A stretch of DNA of 64,000 nucleotides. Source: Ruminococcaceae bacterium UBA7217 (lineage in GTDB: Bacteria; Bacillota; Clostridia; Oscillospirales; Acutalibacteraceae). The notes under the pieces are model-generated. The model searched no databases and was not told where the DNA came from. It worked only from the letters and a program-made list of their open reading frames with translations. The stretch's first letter is position 1, and the number at the start of each line of letters is the position of its first letter. The DNA is taken from positions 47,459-111,458 of the forward strand of contig DKTZ01000007.1 of assembly GCA_002490425.1 (NCBI GenBank), written 5' to 3'. The position numbers and the translations under genes were made by a program. Shown here in pieces: positions 15,220 through 23,956 of this stretch.

Positions 15220-16560
15220 GTGTTCCGTACTTTTGCAAATGCATGGAAAATAGCAGACATTCGTAAAAAGATGATTTTCACAGGTATTATCATCTTGATT
15301 TACAGAATCGGTTCAGCACTTCCTGTTCCGTTCACAAATATTACAGGTGACGGTCTTTTCGGAAATGAGGCAGCAGGTACATTCGTAACCTACCTTTCAA
15401 TGATGACAGGTAATGCATTTAACTACGGTACTCTTTTTGCTCTTTCGATTACTCCGTACATCAATGCATCGATTATCATTCAGCTTTTAACGGTAGCTAT
15501 TCCATATCTTCAGAATCTTTCAAAAGAGGGCGAAGAGGGCAGAAAGAAAATGGAGAGAATTACAAGATATTCTTCATTGGCACTCGGTCTTCTTCAGAGC
15601 GTTGCATATTTCTTCTTTATCAGAGCAAACGGTTACCTTGTTCCTATGACAGGTACAGGAAAAATGCAGACAGTTTTTGAAATTTTTGAGGCACTCGTAG
15701 TAATTCTTTGCTACACGGCAGGTACGGTTATTGTTATGTGGCTTGGTGAGCGCATTAACGAAAAGGGCATTGGTAACGGTATTTCAATGATTCTTTTTGC
15801 AGGTATCGTAGCACGTATGCCCACCACGATTGCAAGTCTTTATCAATACCTCAATGTCGGCGGTGCAAAGGGACGTTATTATATCCTTGTTCCGATTGCA
15901 GCAATCGCTCTTATCGGTATGATATTCTACATTGTTTGGATGGACAATGCAGAGAGAAGAATTCCTGTTCAGTATGCAAAGCGTGTTGTAGGCCGTAAAA
16001 TGTACGGCGGACAGAACACTCATATGCCGATTAAGGTTAATATGTGCGGTGTTCTCCCCATCATCTTTGCTTCATCGGTTCTTTCAATTCTTCCCACAAT
16101 CGCAATGTTTGCTCCCGGTCAAAAGGGTAGCTTTTGGTACAACCTTACTCAGGTTTGGCTCGGTCAAACTCATCCGTTCTACGGAACAATTTATTTCCTT
16201 TTCATCATTTTCTTTGCATATTTCTATGCGGCAATTCAGTATAATCCCATTGATATGGCTGACAACCTTCGTAAGAACAGCGGTTCAATTCCCGGTATTC
16301 GTCCCGGTAAACCCACAATTTCTTACATCTCAAAGGTACTCAACAGAATCACACTCTTGGGCGCACTTCTTCTTTCAGTTGTTGCACTCTTCCCGATTCT
16401 CTTCTCACAGCTTGCTTGGCTTGTAACTGTTAACCACACAGGTATGAACCTTGCAGTAGGCGGTACGTCAATTATCATTTTGGTAGGCGTTGCTCTTGAA
16501 ACTCAGAAGCAGCTTGAAAGCCAGATGATGATGCGTCATTACAAGGGATTCCTTGATTGA
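15220..16560 (+). CDS. secY: Preprotein translocase subunit SecY
   Basis: The 446-residue protein has about ten membrane segments and forms the SecYEG channel for protein export and membrane insertion. Family marks include the N-terminal KKMIFTGIIILIYRIGSALP, the ITPYINASIIIQLL plug-region segment, GNGISMILFAGI, and the C-terminal GTSIIILVGVALETQKQLES. It starts with GTG at 15220, eight bases after GAGGTGAT, two bases beyond the rplO stop. The adk ribosome binding site overlaps its 3' end. Confidence 0.98.
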   Translation: MFRTFANAWKIADIRKKMIFTGIIILIYRIGSALPVPFTNITGDGLFGNEAAGTFVTYLSMMTGNAFNYGTLFALSITPYINASIIIQLLTVAIPYLQNLSKEGEEGRKKMERITRYSSLALGLLQSVAYFFFIRANGYLVPMTGTGKMQTVFEIFEALVVILCYTAGTVIVMWLGERINEKGIGNGISMILFAGIVARMPTTIASLYQYLNVGGAKGRYYILVPIAAIALIGMIFYIVWMDNAERRIPVQYAKRVVGRKMYGGQNTHMPIKVNMCGVLPIIFASSVLSILPTIAMFAPGQKGSFWYNLTQVWLGQTHPFYGTIYFLFIIFFAYFYAAIQYNPIDMADNLRKNSGSIPGIRPGKPTISYISKVLNRITLLGALLLSVVALFPILFSQLAWLVTVNHTGMNLAVGGTSIIILVGVALETQKQLESQMMMRHYKGFLD

Positions 16561-16576
16561 TTTGGAGGAAGATGAT

Positions 16577-17209
16577 ATGAATTTGATTCTTTTAGGTGCT
16601 CCTGGTGCCGGAAAAGGAACTCAGGCAGAGAAAATTTGTGAAAAATACAATATTCCTGCTGTTTCAACAGGTAATATCATCAGAGAAGCACTTAAAAACG
16701 GTACTGATATGGGGCTTAAAGCTAAGTCCTATATCGACGCCGGCGCTTTAGTACCTGATGATGTAGTTATAGGTATTATCAAAGAAAGACTCAAAGAGGA
16801 TGATTGCAAAAACGGCTTTATCCTTGACGGTTTTCCGAGAACAATACCGCAGGCAGAGGCTCTTGACGCAATGGGTATCAATATTGATAAGGTAGTTGAT
16901 ATTGAAGTTCCAGATGATAAAATTGCCGCCCGTCTTTCAGGCAGACGTGTTTGCTTAAAGTGCGGTGCAACTTATCATCTTGAATACAAAAAGCCCAAAC
17001 AGGACGGCATCTGCGATGTTTGCGGCGACGAGCTTGTTCAGCGTAAGGATGACAAACCCGAAACGGTTATTGACAGACTTAACGTTTACCATGAACAGAC
17101 TGAACCGCTTAAAGATTATTACGCTAAAACGGGCAAGCTCGTTATAGTGGAAGGTCAGGAGGAAGTAGCCCAGACTACTGCTCTTGTCTTCAAAGCTTTG
17201 GAGGATTAA
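16577..17209 (+). CDS. adk: Adenylate kinase
   Basis: The 210-residue enzyme interconverts ATP and AMP with two ADP. It has the P-loop GAPGAGKGTQ at residues 7-16, the AMP-binding STGNIIRE, and the GFPRT segment. The lid contains four cysteines in two CxxC pairs (CLKC and CDVC), a zinc-binding long-lid form common in Gram-positive bacteria. The ATG at 16577 follows TTGGAGGAAG; an upstream in-frame TTG at 16553 would lie within secY and is rejected. The map gene begins one base after its stop. Confidence 0.97.
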   Translation: MNLILLGAPGAGKGTQAEKICEKYNIPAVSTGNIIREALKNGTDMGLKAKSYIDAGALVPDDVVIGIIKERLKEDDCKNGFILDGFPRTIPQAEALDAMGINIDKVVDIEVPDDKIAARLSGRRVCLKCGATYHLEYKKPKQDGICDVCGDELVQRKDDKPETVIDRLNVYHEQTEPLKDYYAKTGKLVIVEGQEEVAQTTALVFKALED

Positions 17210-17210
17210 C

Positions 17211-17963
17211 ATGATAGTGCTTAGAACCGCAAAAGAGATTGAAAAAATGCGAAAAGCTTGCATTATCTCTGCGGGGGCATTACAGGTAGCAGGCGAGGCG
17301 GTTAAACCGGGTATTACTACCTATGAAATTGATAGGATTGCGTACCGTTACATTAAAAAACAGGGTGCAGAGCCTAACTTTTTGAATCTTTACGGTTTTC
17401 CTGCTACCGCATGTATTTCCATAAATGATGAGGTCATTCACGGCATTCCGTCAAAAACAAGAGTGCTGGAAGAAGGGGACATTGTAAGCATCGATTTAGG
17501 CGCAAAGGTTGACGGCTACAACGGCGATAATGCTGCTACTTTCGCTGTCGGTAAAATTTCCGAAGAAGCGAAGCGGCTGTGCGACACAACAAGGGAGAGT
17601 CTCTACAAGGGCATCGAACAGGCTGTCGCAGGCAACAGAATCGGCGATATAGCAAATGCTGTTCAGACCTATTGCGAGGAACGAGGCTTTTCGGTGGTTC
17701 GTGAATACACAGGTCACGGTGTAGGAACGAAGCTTCATGAAGACCCATCGGTTCCGAATTACGGAACAGCCGGCAGAGGCCAGCGCCTCTTACCCGGAAT
17801 GACCATTGCTATTGAGCCTATGATCAATATGGGAAAAAAAGAAGTCAAGCAATTGCCCGACGGTTGGACAGTAAAAACGCTTGACGGAAAATTGTCCGCA
17901 CATTTTGAACATACTATTGCCATTACAAGCAATGGACCTATTATTTTGACTCAGGCTTTATGA
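17211..17963 (+). CDS. map: Methionine aminopeptidase, type I
   Basis: The 250-residue enzyme removes the initiator methionine from nascent proteins. It has the pita-bread fold residues expected for two metals: DLGAKVDGYNGDNAATF with both aspartates, GHGVGTKLHEDP with the metal histidine, AIEPMI with a glutamate, and a final glutamate in HFEHTIAIT. The ATG at 17211 follows TTGGAGGAT, whose bases lie in the adk 3' end. It belongs to the secY-adk-map block typical of Firmicutes. Confidence 0.97.
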   Translation: MIVLRTAKEIEKMRKACIISAGALQVAGEAVKPGITTYEIDRIAYRYIKKQGAEPNFLNLYGFPATACISINDEVIHGIPSKTRVLEEGDIVSIDLGAKVDGYNGDNAATFAVGKISEEAKRLCDTTRESLYKGIEQAVAGNRIGDIANAVQTYCEERGFSVVREYTGHGVGTKLHEDPSVPNYGTAGRGQRLLPGMTIAIEPMINMGKKEVKQLPDGWTVKTLDGKLSAHFEHTIAITSNGPIILTQAL

Positions 17964-17971
17964 GGTGACTT

Positions 17972-18208
17972 ATGAAGATAAGTCTTGGGCAACTTGTTAT
18001 TTGCCGCAAAGGCAAAGAAAAAGGCAGATTGATGTGTGTTACAGGGGCAGATGAAAAATATATTTATCTTGCAGACGGCAGAGAACGGCTTTTAGAAAAA
18101 CCTAAAAGAAAAAATCCCAAGCACGTTGAAATTACGGATAAAAATATTTCAAATATGTTTCCGCTGACGGACAAAGCTTTAAGAAAAATATTGTTAAGTG
18201 AGGTTTGA
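17972..18208 (+). CDS. KOW domain RNA-binding protein
   Basis: This 78-residue protein begins ISLGQLVICRKGKEKGRL, a KOW-like beta-barrel similar to L14e. It ends with KALRKILLSEV. Proteins of this kind sit between map and infA in many Clostridia and are annotated as KOW domain-containing RNA-binding proteins. The exact role is unknown, but position and fold point to ribosome or translation function. GAGGTG precedes the start. It ends just before infA. Confidence 0.85.
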   Translation: MKISLGQLVICRKGKEKGRLMCVTGADEKYIYLADGRERLLEKPKRKNPKHVEITDKNISNMFPLTDKALRKILLSEV

Positions 18209-18212
18209 TGTT

Positions 18213-18431
18213 ATGGCAAAACAGGATATGATTGAAGTTGAGGGTACTGTTGTCGAGGTGCTCCCCAATACAATGTTTATTGTAGAGCTTGAAAACGGAC
18301 ATCAGATACACGCCCGAATTTCGGGTAAGCTTCGAATGAACTACATCAGGATTCTTGCAGGCGACAAGGTAACGGTTGAGCTTTCACCGTATGACCTTAA
18401 CAACGGCAGAATTACATGGCGTTCAAAATAA
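18213..18431 (+). CDS. infA: Translation initiation factor IF-1
   Basis: The 72-residue OB-fold protein reads MAKQDMIEVEGTVVEVLPNT and continues with RISGKLRMNYIRILAGDKV. It also has LSPYDLNNGRITWRSK, which is diagnostic of IF-1. IF-1 occupies the 30S A site during initiation. The ATG at 18213 is taken rather than earlier in-frame GTG or ATG codons inside the KOW gene, because the classical N-terminus begins here. Confidence 0.97.
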   Translation: MAKQDMIEVEGTVVEVLPNTMFIVELENGHQIHARISGKLRMNYIRILAGDKVTVELSPYDLNNGRITWRSK

Positions 18432-18464
18432 TTTTTGACAGCATTATTTTAGGAGGTAATAAAA

Positions 18465-18578
18465 ATGAAAGTTAGACCTTCTGTCAAGAAAATTTGCGAA
18501 AAATGCAAAGTAATTAAGCGCAAGGGTAAAATCATGGTTATCTGTGAGAACCCGAAGCATAAGCAGCGTCAGGGCTGA
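18465..18578 (+). CDS. rpmJ: 50S ribosomal protein L36
   Basis: A 37-codon gene encodes MKVRPSVKKICEKCKVIKRK and ends with VICENPKHKQRQG. This is the zinc-binding form of L36, with a CxxC pair plus Cys and His. AGGAGGT precedes the ATG at 18465. Its short length hides it from ordinary gene calls. Confidence 0.97.
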   Translation: MKVRPSVKKICEKCKVIKRKGKIMVICENPKHKQRQG

Positions 18579-18718
18579 GGTACGCTTAAAATACCGTCAC
18601 TGCAGGGCGGTAGATACTATTTCAGCGCTAATGCTCAATCGTTCTTAAAGTACTAAAGAACGATACCTAAATTATTCGGCTTTTTGCCGACAGAATTAAA
18701 ATGGAGGTGCAACAGTAA
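18579..18718 (+). other. Intergenic gap between rpmJ and rpsM with hairpins
   Basis: About 140 bases contain two stem-loops: ATCGTTCTT pairing with AAGAACGAT near 18637-18662, and TCGGC/GCCGA near 18678-18692. No T-run follows either, so they are not terminators. The gap may be a processing or regulatory site ahead of the alpha genes. Confidence 0.35.
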
Positions 18719-19087
18719 ATGGCTCGTATTTCAGGTGTTGACTTACCGAGAGAGAAGAGAGTAGAGATTGCTCTTACCTATATTTTCGGTATAGGCAGAA
18801 AAACAGCCAGCGACATCGTTGCTGCAACAGGTATCAATCCCGACACACGTGTTAAGGATTTGACCGAAGAGGATGTTTCAAAGCTTCGTGAGTATATCGA
18901 CCACAACGTAAAGGTTGAGGGTGACCTTAGAAGAGAAACAGCTTTTGACATTAAAAGACTTATTGAAATTGGTTGTTACAGAGGAGTTCGCCATCGTAAA
19001 GGCCTTCCCGTAAGAGGTCAGCGTTCAAAGACAAACGCTCGTACTCGTAAGGGTCCGAAGAAAACAATCGCTAATAAGAAGAAATAA
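18719..19087 (+). CDS. rpsM: 30S ribosomal protein S13
   Basis: The 122-residue S13 begins MARISGVDLPREKRVEIALT and contains GIGRKTASDI and RGVRHRKGLPVRGQRSKTNA. It bridges the 30S head to the 50S subunit. TGGAGGTG precedes the start. It opens the alpha part of the operon. Confidence 0.98.
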   Translation: MARISGVDLPREKRVEIALTYIFGIGRKTASDIVAATGINPDTRVKDLTEEDVSKLREYIDHNVKVEGDLRRETAFDIKRLIEIGCYRGVRHRKGLPVRGQRSKTNARTRKGPKKTIANKKK

Positions 19088-19105
19088 GCGGGGAGGGAAT
19101 TGTAA

Positions 19106-19504
19106 ATGGCTACAACAGCAAAGAAGGGCGCTACAAGAAAGCGCCGTGAAAAGAAGAACATTGAAAAAGGTGCTGTCCATATTCAATCAACCTTCAATAA
19201 TACAATCGTAACAATTACCGATGTTCAGGGCAACGCAGTTTCTTGGGCATCTGCCGGCGAAATGGGCTTCAGAGGTTCTCGTAAATCTACTCCGTTCGCA
19301 GCACAGACAGCAGCAGAAACAGCAGCGAAAATTGCTATTGACCACGGTATGAAGACAGTTGAAGTATACGTTAAGGGCCCGGGTGCAGGCCGTGAAGCAG
19401 CTATCAGAGCGCTTCAGACAGTAGGTCTTGAAGTAACAATGATTAAAGATGTTACTCCCATTCCGCATAACGGCTGCCGTCCGCCTAAGAGAAGACGTGT
19501 ATAA
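19106..19504 (+). CDS. rpsK: 30S ribosomal protein S11
   Basis: The 132-residue S11 contains VHIQSTFNNTIVTITDVQGN, SAGEMGFRGSRKSTPFAAQ and the C-terminal PIPHNGCRPPKRRRV. It forms part of the 30S platform around the E site. GGGGAGGG precedes the start. Confidence 0.98.
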   Translation: MATTAKKGATRKRREKKNIEKGAVHIQSTFNNTIVTITDVQGNAVSWASAGEMGFRGSRKSTPFAAQTAAETAAKIAIDHGMKTVEVYVKGPGAGREAAIRALQTVGLEVTMIKDVTPIPHNGCRPPKRRRV

Positions 19505-19526
19505 CAGAATTTGGAGGTACTAAATT

Positions 19527-20153
19527 ATGGCAAGATATACCGGTGCGGTTTGTAAGCTTTGCCGCCGTGAAGGCAAAAAGCTCTTCCTTAAGGGCGACAG
19601 ATGCTACACAGGCAAATGTGCTATCGAGCGTCGTTCATACGCTCCCGGTCAGCACGGTCAGAACCGCAAAAAGACTTCAGAATACGGCTTGCAGCTTCGT
19701 GCTAAGCAGACTGCTAAGCGTTATTACGGTATTCAGGAAAGTCAGTTCCACAAGTATTTCCTGATGGCAGAGCGCCGTCAGGGTGTTTCAGGTGAAAACC
19801 TTTTAAGACTCTGCGAAAGCCGTCTTGATAATGTAGTTTATCTTCTCGGATGGGCTTCATCCCGTGCAGAAGCAAGACAGCTTACAATCCATGCACATTA
19901 CCTTGTAAACGGCAAGAAGGTTGACATTCCTTCATACCTTCTTAAAGAAGGCGATGTTGTTTCACTTAAGTCTAAGAGCCTTGACAGCGACAAGATTAAG
20001 GCAGTGCTTGAGGCAAACGCATCACGTCCCGTTCCCGCATGGCTTGATAGGGACGCAGAAAACAACTCTGCAAAAATCACAAGAATGCCCGAACGCGAGG
20101 AAATCGGAGTTCCCGTTGAAGAGCATCTTATCATCGAGTTCTATTCAAAATAA
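19527..20153 (+). CDS. rpsD: 30S ribosomal protein S4, cysteine-containing form
   Basis: The 208-residue S4 starts MARYTGAVCKLCRREGKKLF. It holds a four-cysteine zinc site made from CKLC and the later C-x6-C of DRCYTGKCAIE. A standard S4 RNA-binding domain follows with ESRLDNVVYLLGWASSRAEA. S4 nucleates 30S assembly. Firmicutes often carry an alternative zinc-free S4; only the zinc form is seen here. TTGGAGGT precedes the start. Confidence 0.97.
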   Translation: MARYTGAVCKLCRREGKKLFLKGDRCYTGKCAIERRSYAPGQHGQNRKKTSEYGLQLRAKQTAKRYYGIQESQFHKYFLMAERRQGVSGENLLRLCESRLDNVVYLLGWASSRAEARQLTIHAHYLVNGKKVDIPSYLLKEGDVVSLKSKSLDSDKIKAVLEANASRPVPAWLDRDAENNSAKITRMPEREEIGVPVEEHLIIEFYSK

Positions 20154-20218
20154 TAGACTGAGAGTATATTTATTTATCACAGCAGAGTATTTCTGCAATT
20201 TAGTTAGGAGGGTTTTGA

Positions 20219-21169
20219 ATGATAGGAATTGAGAAGCCCGGCATTGAAGCACTTGATCTTACTGCCGACGGAACTTATGGCAAATTTGTAGTTGAGCCTT
20301 TAGAGCGCGGCTACGGCACAACATTGGGTAATTCCCTTCGCCGTGTACTTTTGTCATCACTCCCCGGATATGCTATTACATCAGTAAAGATTGACGGTGT
20401 TCTTCACGAATTCTCAACCATTGACGGTGTGAAAGAGGATGTTACTGAAATTGTTTTGAATCTTAAAGGCGTAATCCTTAAGATTCACGGCGACGCAGTT
20501 AAAACACTTTACGTTGATGCAAGCGGAAAGGGCACAGTTACCGCAGGTGACATTAAGGCTGATTCAGACGTTGAAATTCTTAATCCCGAGCACGTTATCG
20601 CTAACCTTGAGGAAGGCGCAGTTCTTAAAATGGAGCTTACCGCAGACAAGGGCAGAGGTTACGTTTCGGCTGAAAGAAACAAACAGATTATGCAGCCCGT
20701 TATCGGCGTAATTGCAATTGATTCAATCTATACACCCGTATTAAAAGTTAACTATACGGTTGAAAATACCCGTGTCGGTCAAATCACGGACTACGACAAG
20801 CTGTCAATCGAGATTTGGACAGACGGCACTATTTCAGCGCAGGAGGCAGTATCTCTCGGCGCAAAAATCCTTACAGACCATCTTAACCTTTTTGTTGACC
20901 TTTCCGAAGAGGCAAGAGAAACAGAAACAATGATCGTTAAAAATGACGATTCAAAGGGTAAGATCCTCGAAATGGTTATCGAGGAGTTAGATCTTTCAGT
21001 TCGTTCCTTCAACTGCTTAAAGCGTGCAGGAATATTTACAGTGGAAGAGCTTATCAGTAAATCAGAAGAAGATATGATGAGAGTCCGCAACCTCGGCCGT
21101 AAATCACTTGATGAGGTTATTGCAAAGCTTGATTCTCTCAATCTTTCTTTGCGTAAGGAAGACGAATAA
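20219..21169 (+). CDS. rpoA: DNA-directed RNA polymerase subunit alpha
   Basis: The 316-residue alpha subunit has an N-terminal assembly domain (about 1-230) with VEPLERGYGTTLGNSLRRVL and LSSLPGYAITSVKIDGVLHE. A flexible linker leads to the C-terminal domain (about 250-310) with SFNCLKRAGIFTVEELIS and RNLGRKSLDEVIAKL, which contacts UP elements and activators. TTAGGAGGG precedes the ATG at 20219. It lies between rpsD and rplQ as usual. Confidence 0.98.
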   Translation: MIGIEKPGIEALDLTADGTYGKFVVEPLERGYGTTLGNSLRRVLLSSLPGYAITSVKIDGVLHEFSTIDGVKEDVTEIVLNLKGVILKIHGDAVKTLYVDASGKGTVTAGDIKADSDVEILNPEHVIANLEEGAVLKMELTADKGRGYVSAERNKQIMQPVIGVIAIDSIYTPVLKVNYTVENTRVGQITDYDKLSIEIWTDGTISAQEAVSLGAKILTDHLNLFVDLSEEARETETMIVKNDDSKGKILEMVIEELDLSVRSFNCLKRAGIFTVEELISKSEEDMMRVRNLGRKSLDEVIAKLDSLNLSLRKEDE

Positions 21170-21186
21170 TAAAGGAGTGATTTTGA

Positions 21187-21534
21187 ATGCCCGGAACAAG
21201 AAAACTTGGCAGAACAAGCGATCACCGTAAGTCTATGCTCAGAGGTATGGTAACTTACCTTATTGAGAACGGTCAAATTGAAACAACGGTAACCAGAGCA
21301 AAAGAAGTCAGAGCAATGGCTGAAAAAATGATTACCATTGGTAAAGATAACAGCCTTCATGCAAAAAGACAGGTTTATTCCTACATCACAAAGGAAGCTG
21401 TCGCAAAGAAGCTTATTGAAGAGGTTTCCCCGAAGTATGCTGACAGAAAAGGCGGATACACCCGTATAATCAAGACCGGCCCGAGACGCGGCGATGCAGC
21501 AGAAATGTGCATCATTGAGCTTATTAACGACTAA
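21187..21534 (+). CDS. rplQ: 50S ribosomal protein L17
   Basis: The 115-residue L17 begins MPGTRKLGRTSDHRKSMLRG and contains GGYTRIIKTGPRRGDAAEMC near the C-terminus. It lies near the tunnel exit and contacts 23S rRNA helices. It is the last gene of the operon and is followed directly by a strong terminator. Confidence 0.98.
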   Translation: MPGTRKLGRTSDHRKSMLRGMVTYLIENGQIETTVTRAKEVRAMAEKMITIGKDNSLHAKRQVYSYITKEAVAKKLIEEVSPKYADRKGGYTRIIKTGPRRGDAAEMCIIELIND

Positions 21535-21557
21535 TACGGTCAAAATAATAAAAAATT

Positions 21558-21592
21558 ACCCTGCTTCATTTTGAGGCAGGGTTTATTTTTTT
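21558..21592 (+). terminator. Terminator of the S10-spc-alpha operon
   Basis: ACCCTGC at 21558-21564 pairs with GCAGGGT at 21576-21582, followed by TTATTTTTTT. It lies about 24 bases after the rplQ stop. Confidence 0.9.
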
Positions 21593-21670
21593 AGGGAGAG
21601 CATCATCCCCTACTTTTTGATATTTTTATGAAATTACAGTGTAAGGTGTACGGGGTGGGTGTACAAAAAA

Positions 21671-21704
21671 ACGGACAGGCATGGAAGCCTATCCCTACAA
21701 AATC
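21671..21704. repeat. Short interspersed palindrome ending CCCTACAAAATC
   Basis: GGACAGGC and GCCTATCC form a small hairpin, followed by CTACAAAATC. The same tail ends copies near 53330, 53465 and 56110, so it belongs to an interspersed REP-like family. The rest of 21600-21760 shows nothing else recognisable. Confidence 0.55.
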
Positions 21705-21761
21705 ATATTCATATTGGATATAAAATATCGGCTGAGCAAGCCAATGCCCAACTTTTTCCCA

Positions 21762-22049
21762 TTATTCCTTATGCGTTGTTTCAAAAAATTTGCGAAATTC
21801 CTTATAAAAATATCTTGAGCCGAGTATGAATGAAACAAAGCATATAACCAGTGCAATAATGAATGTCGGCTTACAGCACCAAGAATATTGGAGATAAAGC
21901 TTTGAAAAGATAAACATTTCGGCAGCTACAATCAGTGAAACAAGTGGAATTGCATAAGCAAGGCAAAAGACAACCTTGCCGAAGGTGGTTTTTCCGAATT
22001 TACGAAATTCTTTCTTCAATTCTTTATTGTTAAGGTCATAAACTGTCAT
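21762..22049 (-). CDS. Small membrane protein, unknown
   Basis: The 95-residue protein has a charged N-terminus and two predicted membrane segments (about residues 26-48 and 60-80), and ends in a basic/acidic tail. I do not recognise a family. It starts with ATG after AAGGAG, 12 bases downstream of the nagA stop, and so is probably the last gene of the phosphoesterase-nagA operon. No catalytic motif is visible. Confidence 0.6.
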   Translation of the reverse strand: MTVYDLNNKELKKEFRKFGKTTFGKVVFCLAYAIPLVSLIVAAEMFIFSKLYLQYSWCCKPTFIIALVICFVSFILGSRYFYKEFRKFFETTHKE

Positions 22050-22061
22050 AAAATTTGCTCC

Positions 22062-23207
22062 TTATTTAATAAATTTCCCGTTTACCATAACCTTTTTAAT
22101 ATTTATATCTTCATCAAAAAGGACGAGGTCTGCATCGTAATTTTCTTTGATGAAACCTTTTTGCCCGTCAATGCCGATCACTCTTGCAGGGGTTGACGAT
22201 ACCATTTTTACTGCATCTGTAAGCGGAATCCCCACATATTTAACTGCGTTTTTGAGGATAACGTCCATTGACGAGGCACTGCCTGCAAGACGGGAAAGGT
22301 CACCTGTCATCATAACGCCGTCTTTGAACACGGCGGGCACGCCGTTTAACTGCATAACTCTTTCGCCGTCCTTTAAATTCGATGCGGAAAATTCAAGTCC
22401 GTCCGTTATGAAATATGCTTTGTCAGCGCCTTTGCATTTATAGATTAAGCGGATAAGCCCCAGGGGTAAATGGCGCAAATCCCCGATAACCTGCACGGTG
22501 TATTTGTTATTGGTAAGGGCGGATTCAACTGCGCCCGCCACACGAAATGCACCCTCCTTGTGGGTCGATGTGCTCGCATTGTAAATGTGAGTGAAATCCG
22601 AAAATCCGTTGTCCGCCGCTTCTTCAGTTTCGTCAAAGGTTGCATTTGTATGGCCAACAGCGACCGTAACACCTTTTTCAGCAAACTTCTTTGCAAGTGT
22701 GTGTGCGTTTTGGAGCTCGGGCGCCATAGTAATCATTTTAAGATTTTGCACCGACAAAAGCGGTGAATTTACATTGACGGGGAAAATTGCATCGTCGCTT
22801 TGAGCGCCGCTCATAAAAGGGGACATATATGGGCCTTCAAAGTGAACGCCTAAAATACTTGAATCTGAAAAGTCTTTTGAAACATCTGCGATTCTGTCTG
22901 CACAGTCGATAAGCACATTTTCGGGCGAGGAGAGCATAGTCGGCAAAATGCCCGTTGTGCCGTGAAGAGTATGTGCTAAGGCGGCTTTTTTTATTTTTTC
23001 AGGGTCTTTATCCATAAAGGAATAACCGCCGCCGCCGTGAACGTGCAAGTCGATAAAGCCCGGCGACAGATAAAGATTTTCGCAGTCGATAATTTCGCTG
23101 TCGGCAATATCGCTCTGTGTGATTTTGGCAATTTTTTCGCCGTCAATCAGGACATTGCATTTTTTAATCTCGTTTTCAAATACTGCATTTACATTTTTTA
23201 AAAGCAT
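22062..23207 (-). CDS. nagA: N-acetylglucosamine-6-phosphate deacetylase
   Basis: The 381-residue amidohydrolase would remove acetate from GlcNAc-6-phosphate in amino-sugar catabolism and cell-wall recycling. Visible motifs are the metal-binding PGFIDLHVHGGGG (residues about 51-63), HFEGPYMSP, VGHTNATFDE, the FTHIYNAS segment, and YFITDGLEFSAS carrying the catalytic aspartate. A final VNGKFIK completes the composite amidohydrolase barrel. The length is normal. It follows a phosphoesterase gene by one base, suggesting an operon. No nagB lies in the window. Confidence 0.92.
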   Translation of the reverse strand: MLLKNVNAVFENEIKKCNVLIDGEKIAKITQSDIADSEIIDCENLYLSPGFIDLHVHGGGGYSFMDKDPEKIKKAALAHTLHGTTGILPTMLSSPENVLIDCADRIADVSKDFSDSSILGVHFEGPYMSPFMSGAQSDDAIFPVNVNSPLLSVQNLKMITMAPELQNAHTLAKKFAEKGVTVAVGHTNATFDETEEAADNGFSDFTHIYNASTSTHKEGAFRVAGAVESALTNNKYTVQVIGDLRHLPLGLIRLIYKCKGADKAYFITDGLEFSASNLKDGERVMQLNGVPAVFKDGVMMTGDLSRLAGSASSMDVILKNAVKYVGIPLTDAVKMVSSTPARVIGIDGQKGFIKENYDADLVLFDEDINIKKVMVNGKFIK

Positions 23208-23208
23208 T

Positions 23209-23679
23209 TTAATCCCACCTGCATTTCATATTTATACACATAATTCCGTTGTTCGTAATGTCAACCACGCCGTATTCCTCGTTTGAAAGCGAGCCGGGGC
23301 AGTAAAGGTGTATTCCGTCAATATATTCATATTTTTGAATATGCGTGTGCCCGTAAAGAGCAACTGCGCAGTCATATTGCCTTGCCGTTTCAAACAGCTT
23401 TTCTGTTCCGTGCTTAACAAATTCCTTATACCCGTGGGTTAAAAAAATACATATACCCTCTGCCTCAATAATTTGCGATTCGGGCAAAGACGAATAAAAA
23501 TCTCCGTTACCCCGAACGGCAAAAACCCCAGAAGTTTTGATTTGGTTTCGGCAAGCGTCAAAATCGTATTCACCGTCGCCCAAAAATACAACAATATCGG
23601 CATTCGGCTGATTTTTTAAAGCCTGCGATAAAGCAAATTTATTCCTGTGCGAGTCAGAAAGAACGAGAATTCTCATCAT
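23209..23679 (-). CDS. Metallophosphoesterase, YfcE/MJ0936 type
   Basis: The 156-residue protein shows calcineurin-like metal motifs: LSDSHRN (DxH), GDGEYD (GDxxxD-like), RGNGD (GNxD-like, replacing the usual GNCD), LTHG, and YGHTH. Members hydrolyse phosphodiesters in vitro; the cellular substrate is unknown. Two adjacent ATG codons can start the gene after GGAG. It heads the short minus-strand operon with nagA and a membrane protein. Confidence 0.85.
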   Translation of the reverse strand: MMRILVLSDSHRNKFALSQALKNQPNADIVVFLGDGEYDFDACRNQIKTSGVFAVRGNGDFYSSLPESQIIEAEGICIFLTHGYKEFVKHGTEKLFETARQYDCAVALYGHTHIQKYEYIDGIHLYCPGSLSNEEYGVVDITNNGIMCINMKCRWD

Positions 23680-23738
23680 ATTACTCCAAACTTCTCATAT
23701 AATAATAGTAATTATACTATAAATTGGCGGTGGAATCA

Positions 23739-23951
23739 ATGAGTTATCAAAAATTCAGCAGAGATCAGGAAAAATTGATCAGGCAGATGAAAAAAGCACG
23801 GTCAAAAGGAGAAATTCTACAAAACATTCCGGATGATATGAAAAAAAGACTTGACGAGGTAATGAACAATGAGGCGGAGCTTAAAAGAATACTAAGCTCT
23901 GAACGTGCAAAAGCACTTTTTGACATTATCAATGACGATGAAAACAGGTGA
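23739..23951 (+). CDS. Small charged helical protein, unknown
   Basis: This 70-residue lysine- and glutamate-rich protein, with segments such as RDQEKLIRQMKKARSKGEIL, is likely all helical and soluble. The ATG at 23739 is preferred over in-frame TTG (23724) and GTG codons, although no strong Shine-Dalgarno is visible. It is the first of three tightly spaced genes of unknown function; its stop overlaps possible starts of the next gene. Confidence 0.55.
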   Translation: MSYQKFSRDQEKLIRQMKKARSKGEILQNIPDDMKKRLDEVMNNEAELKRILSSERAKALFDIINDDENR

Positions 23952-23956
23952 TGCTA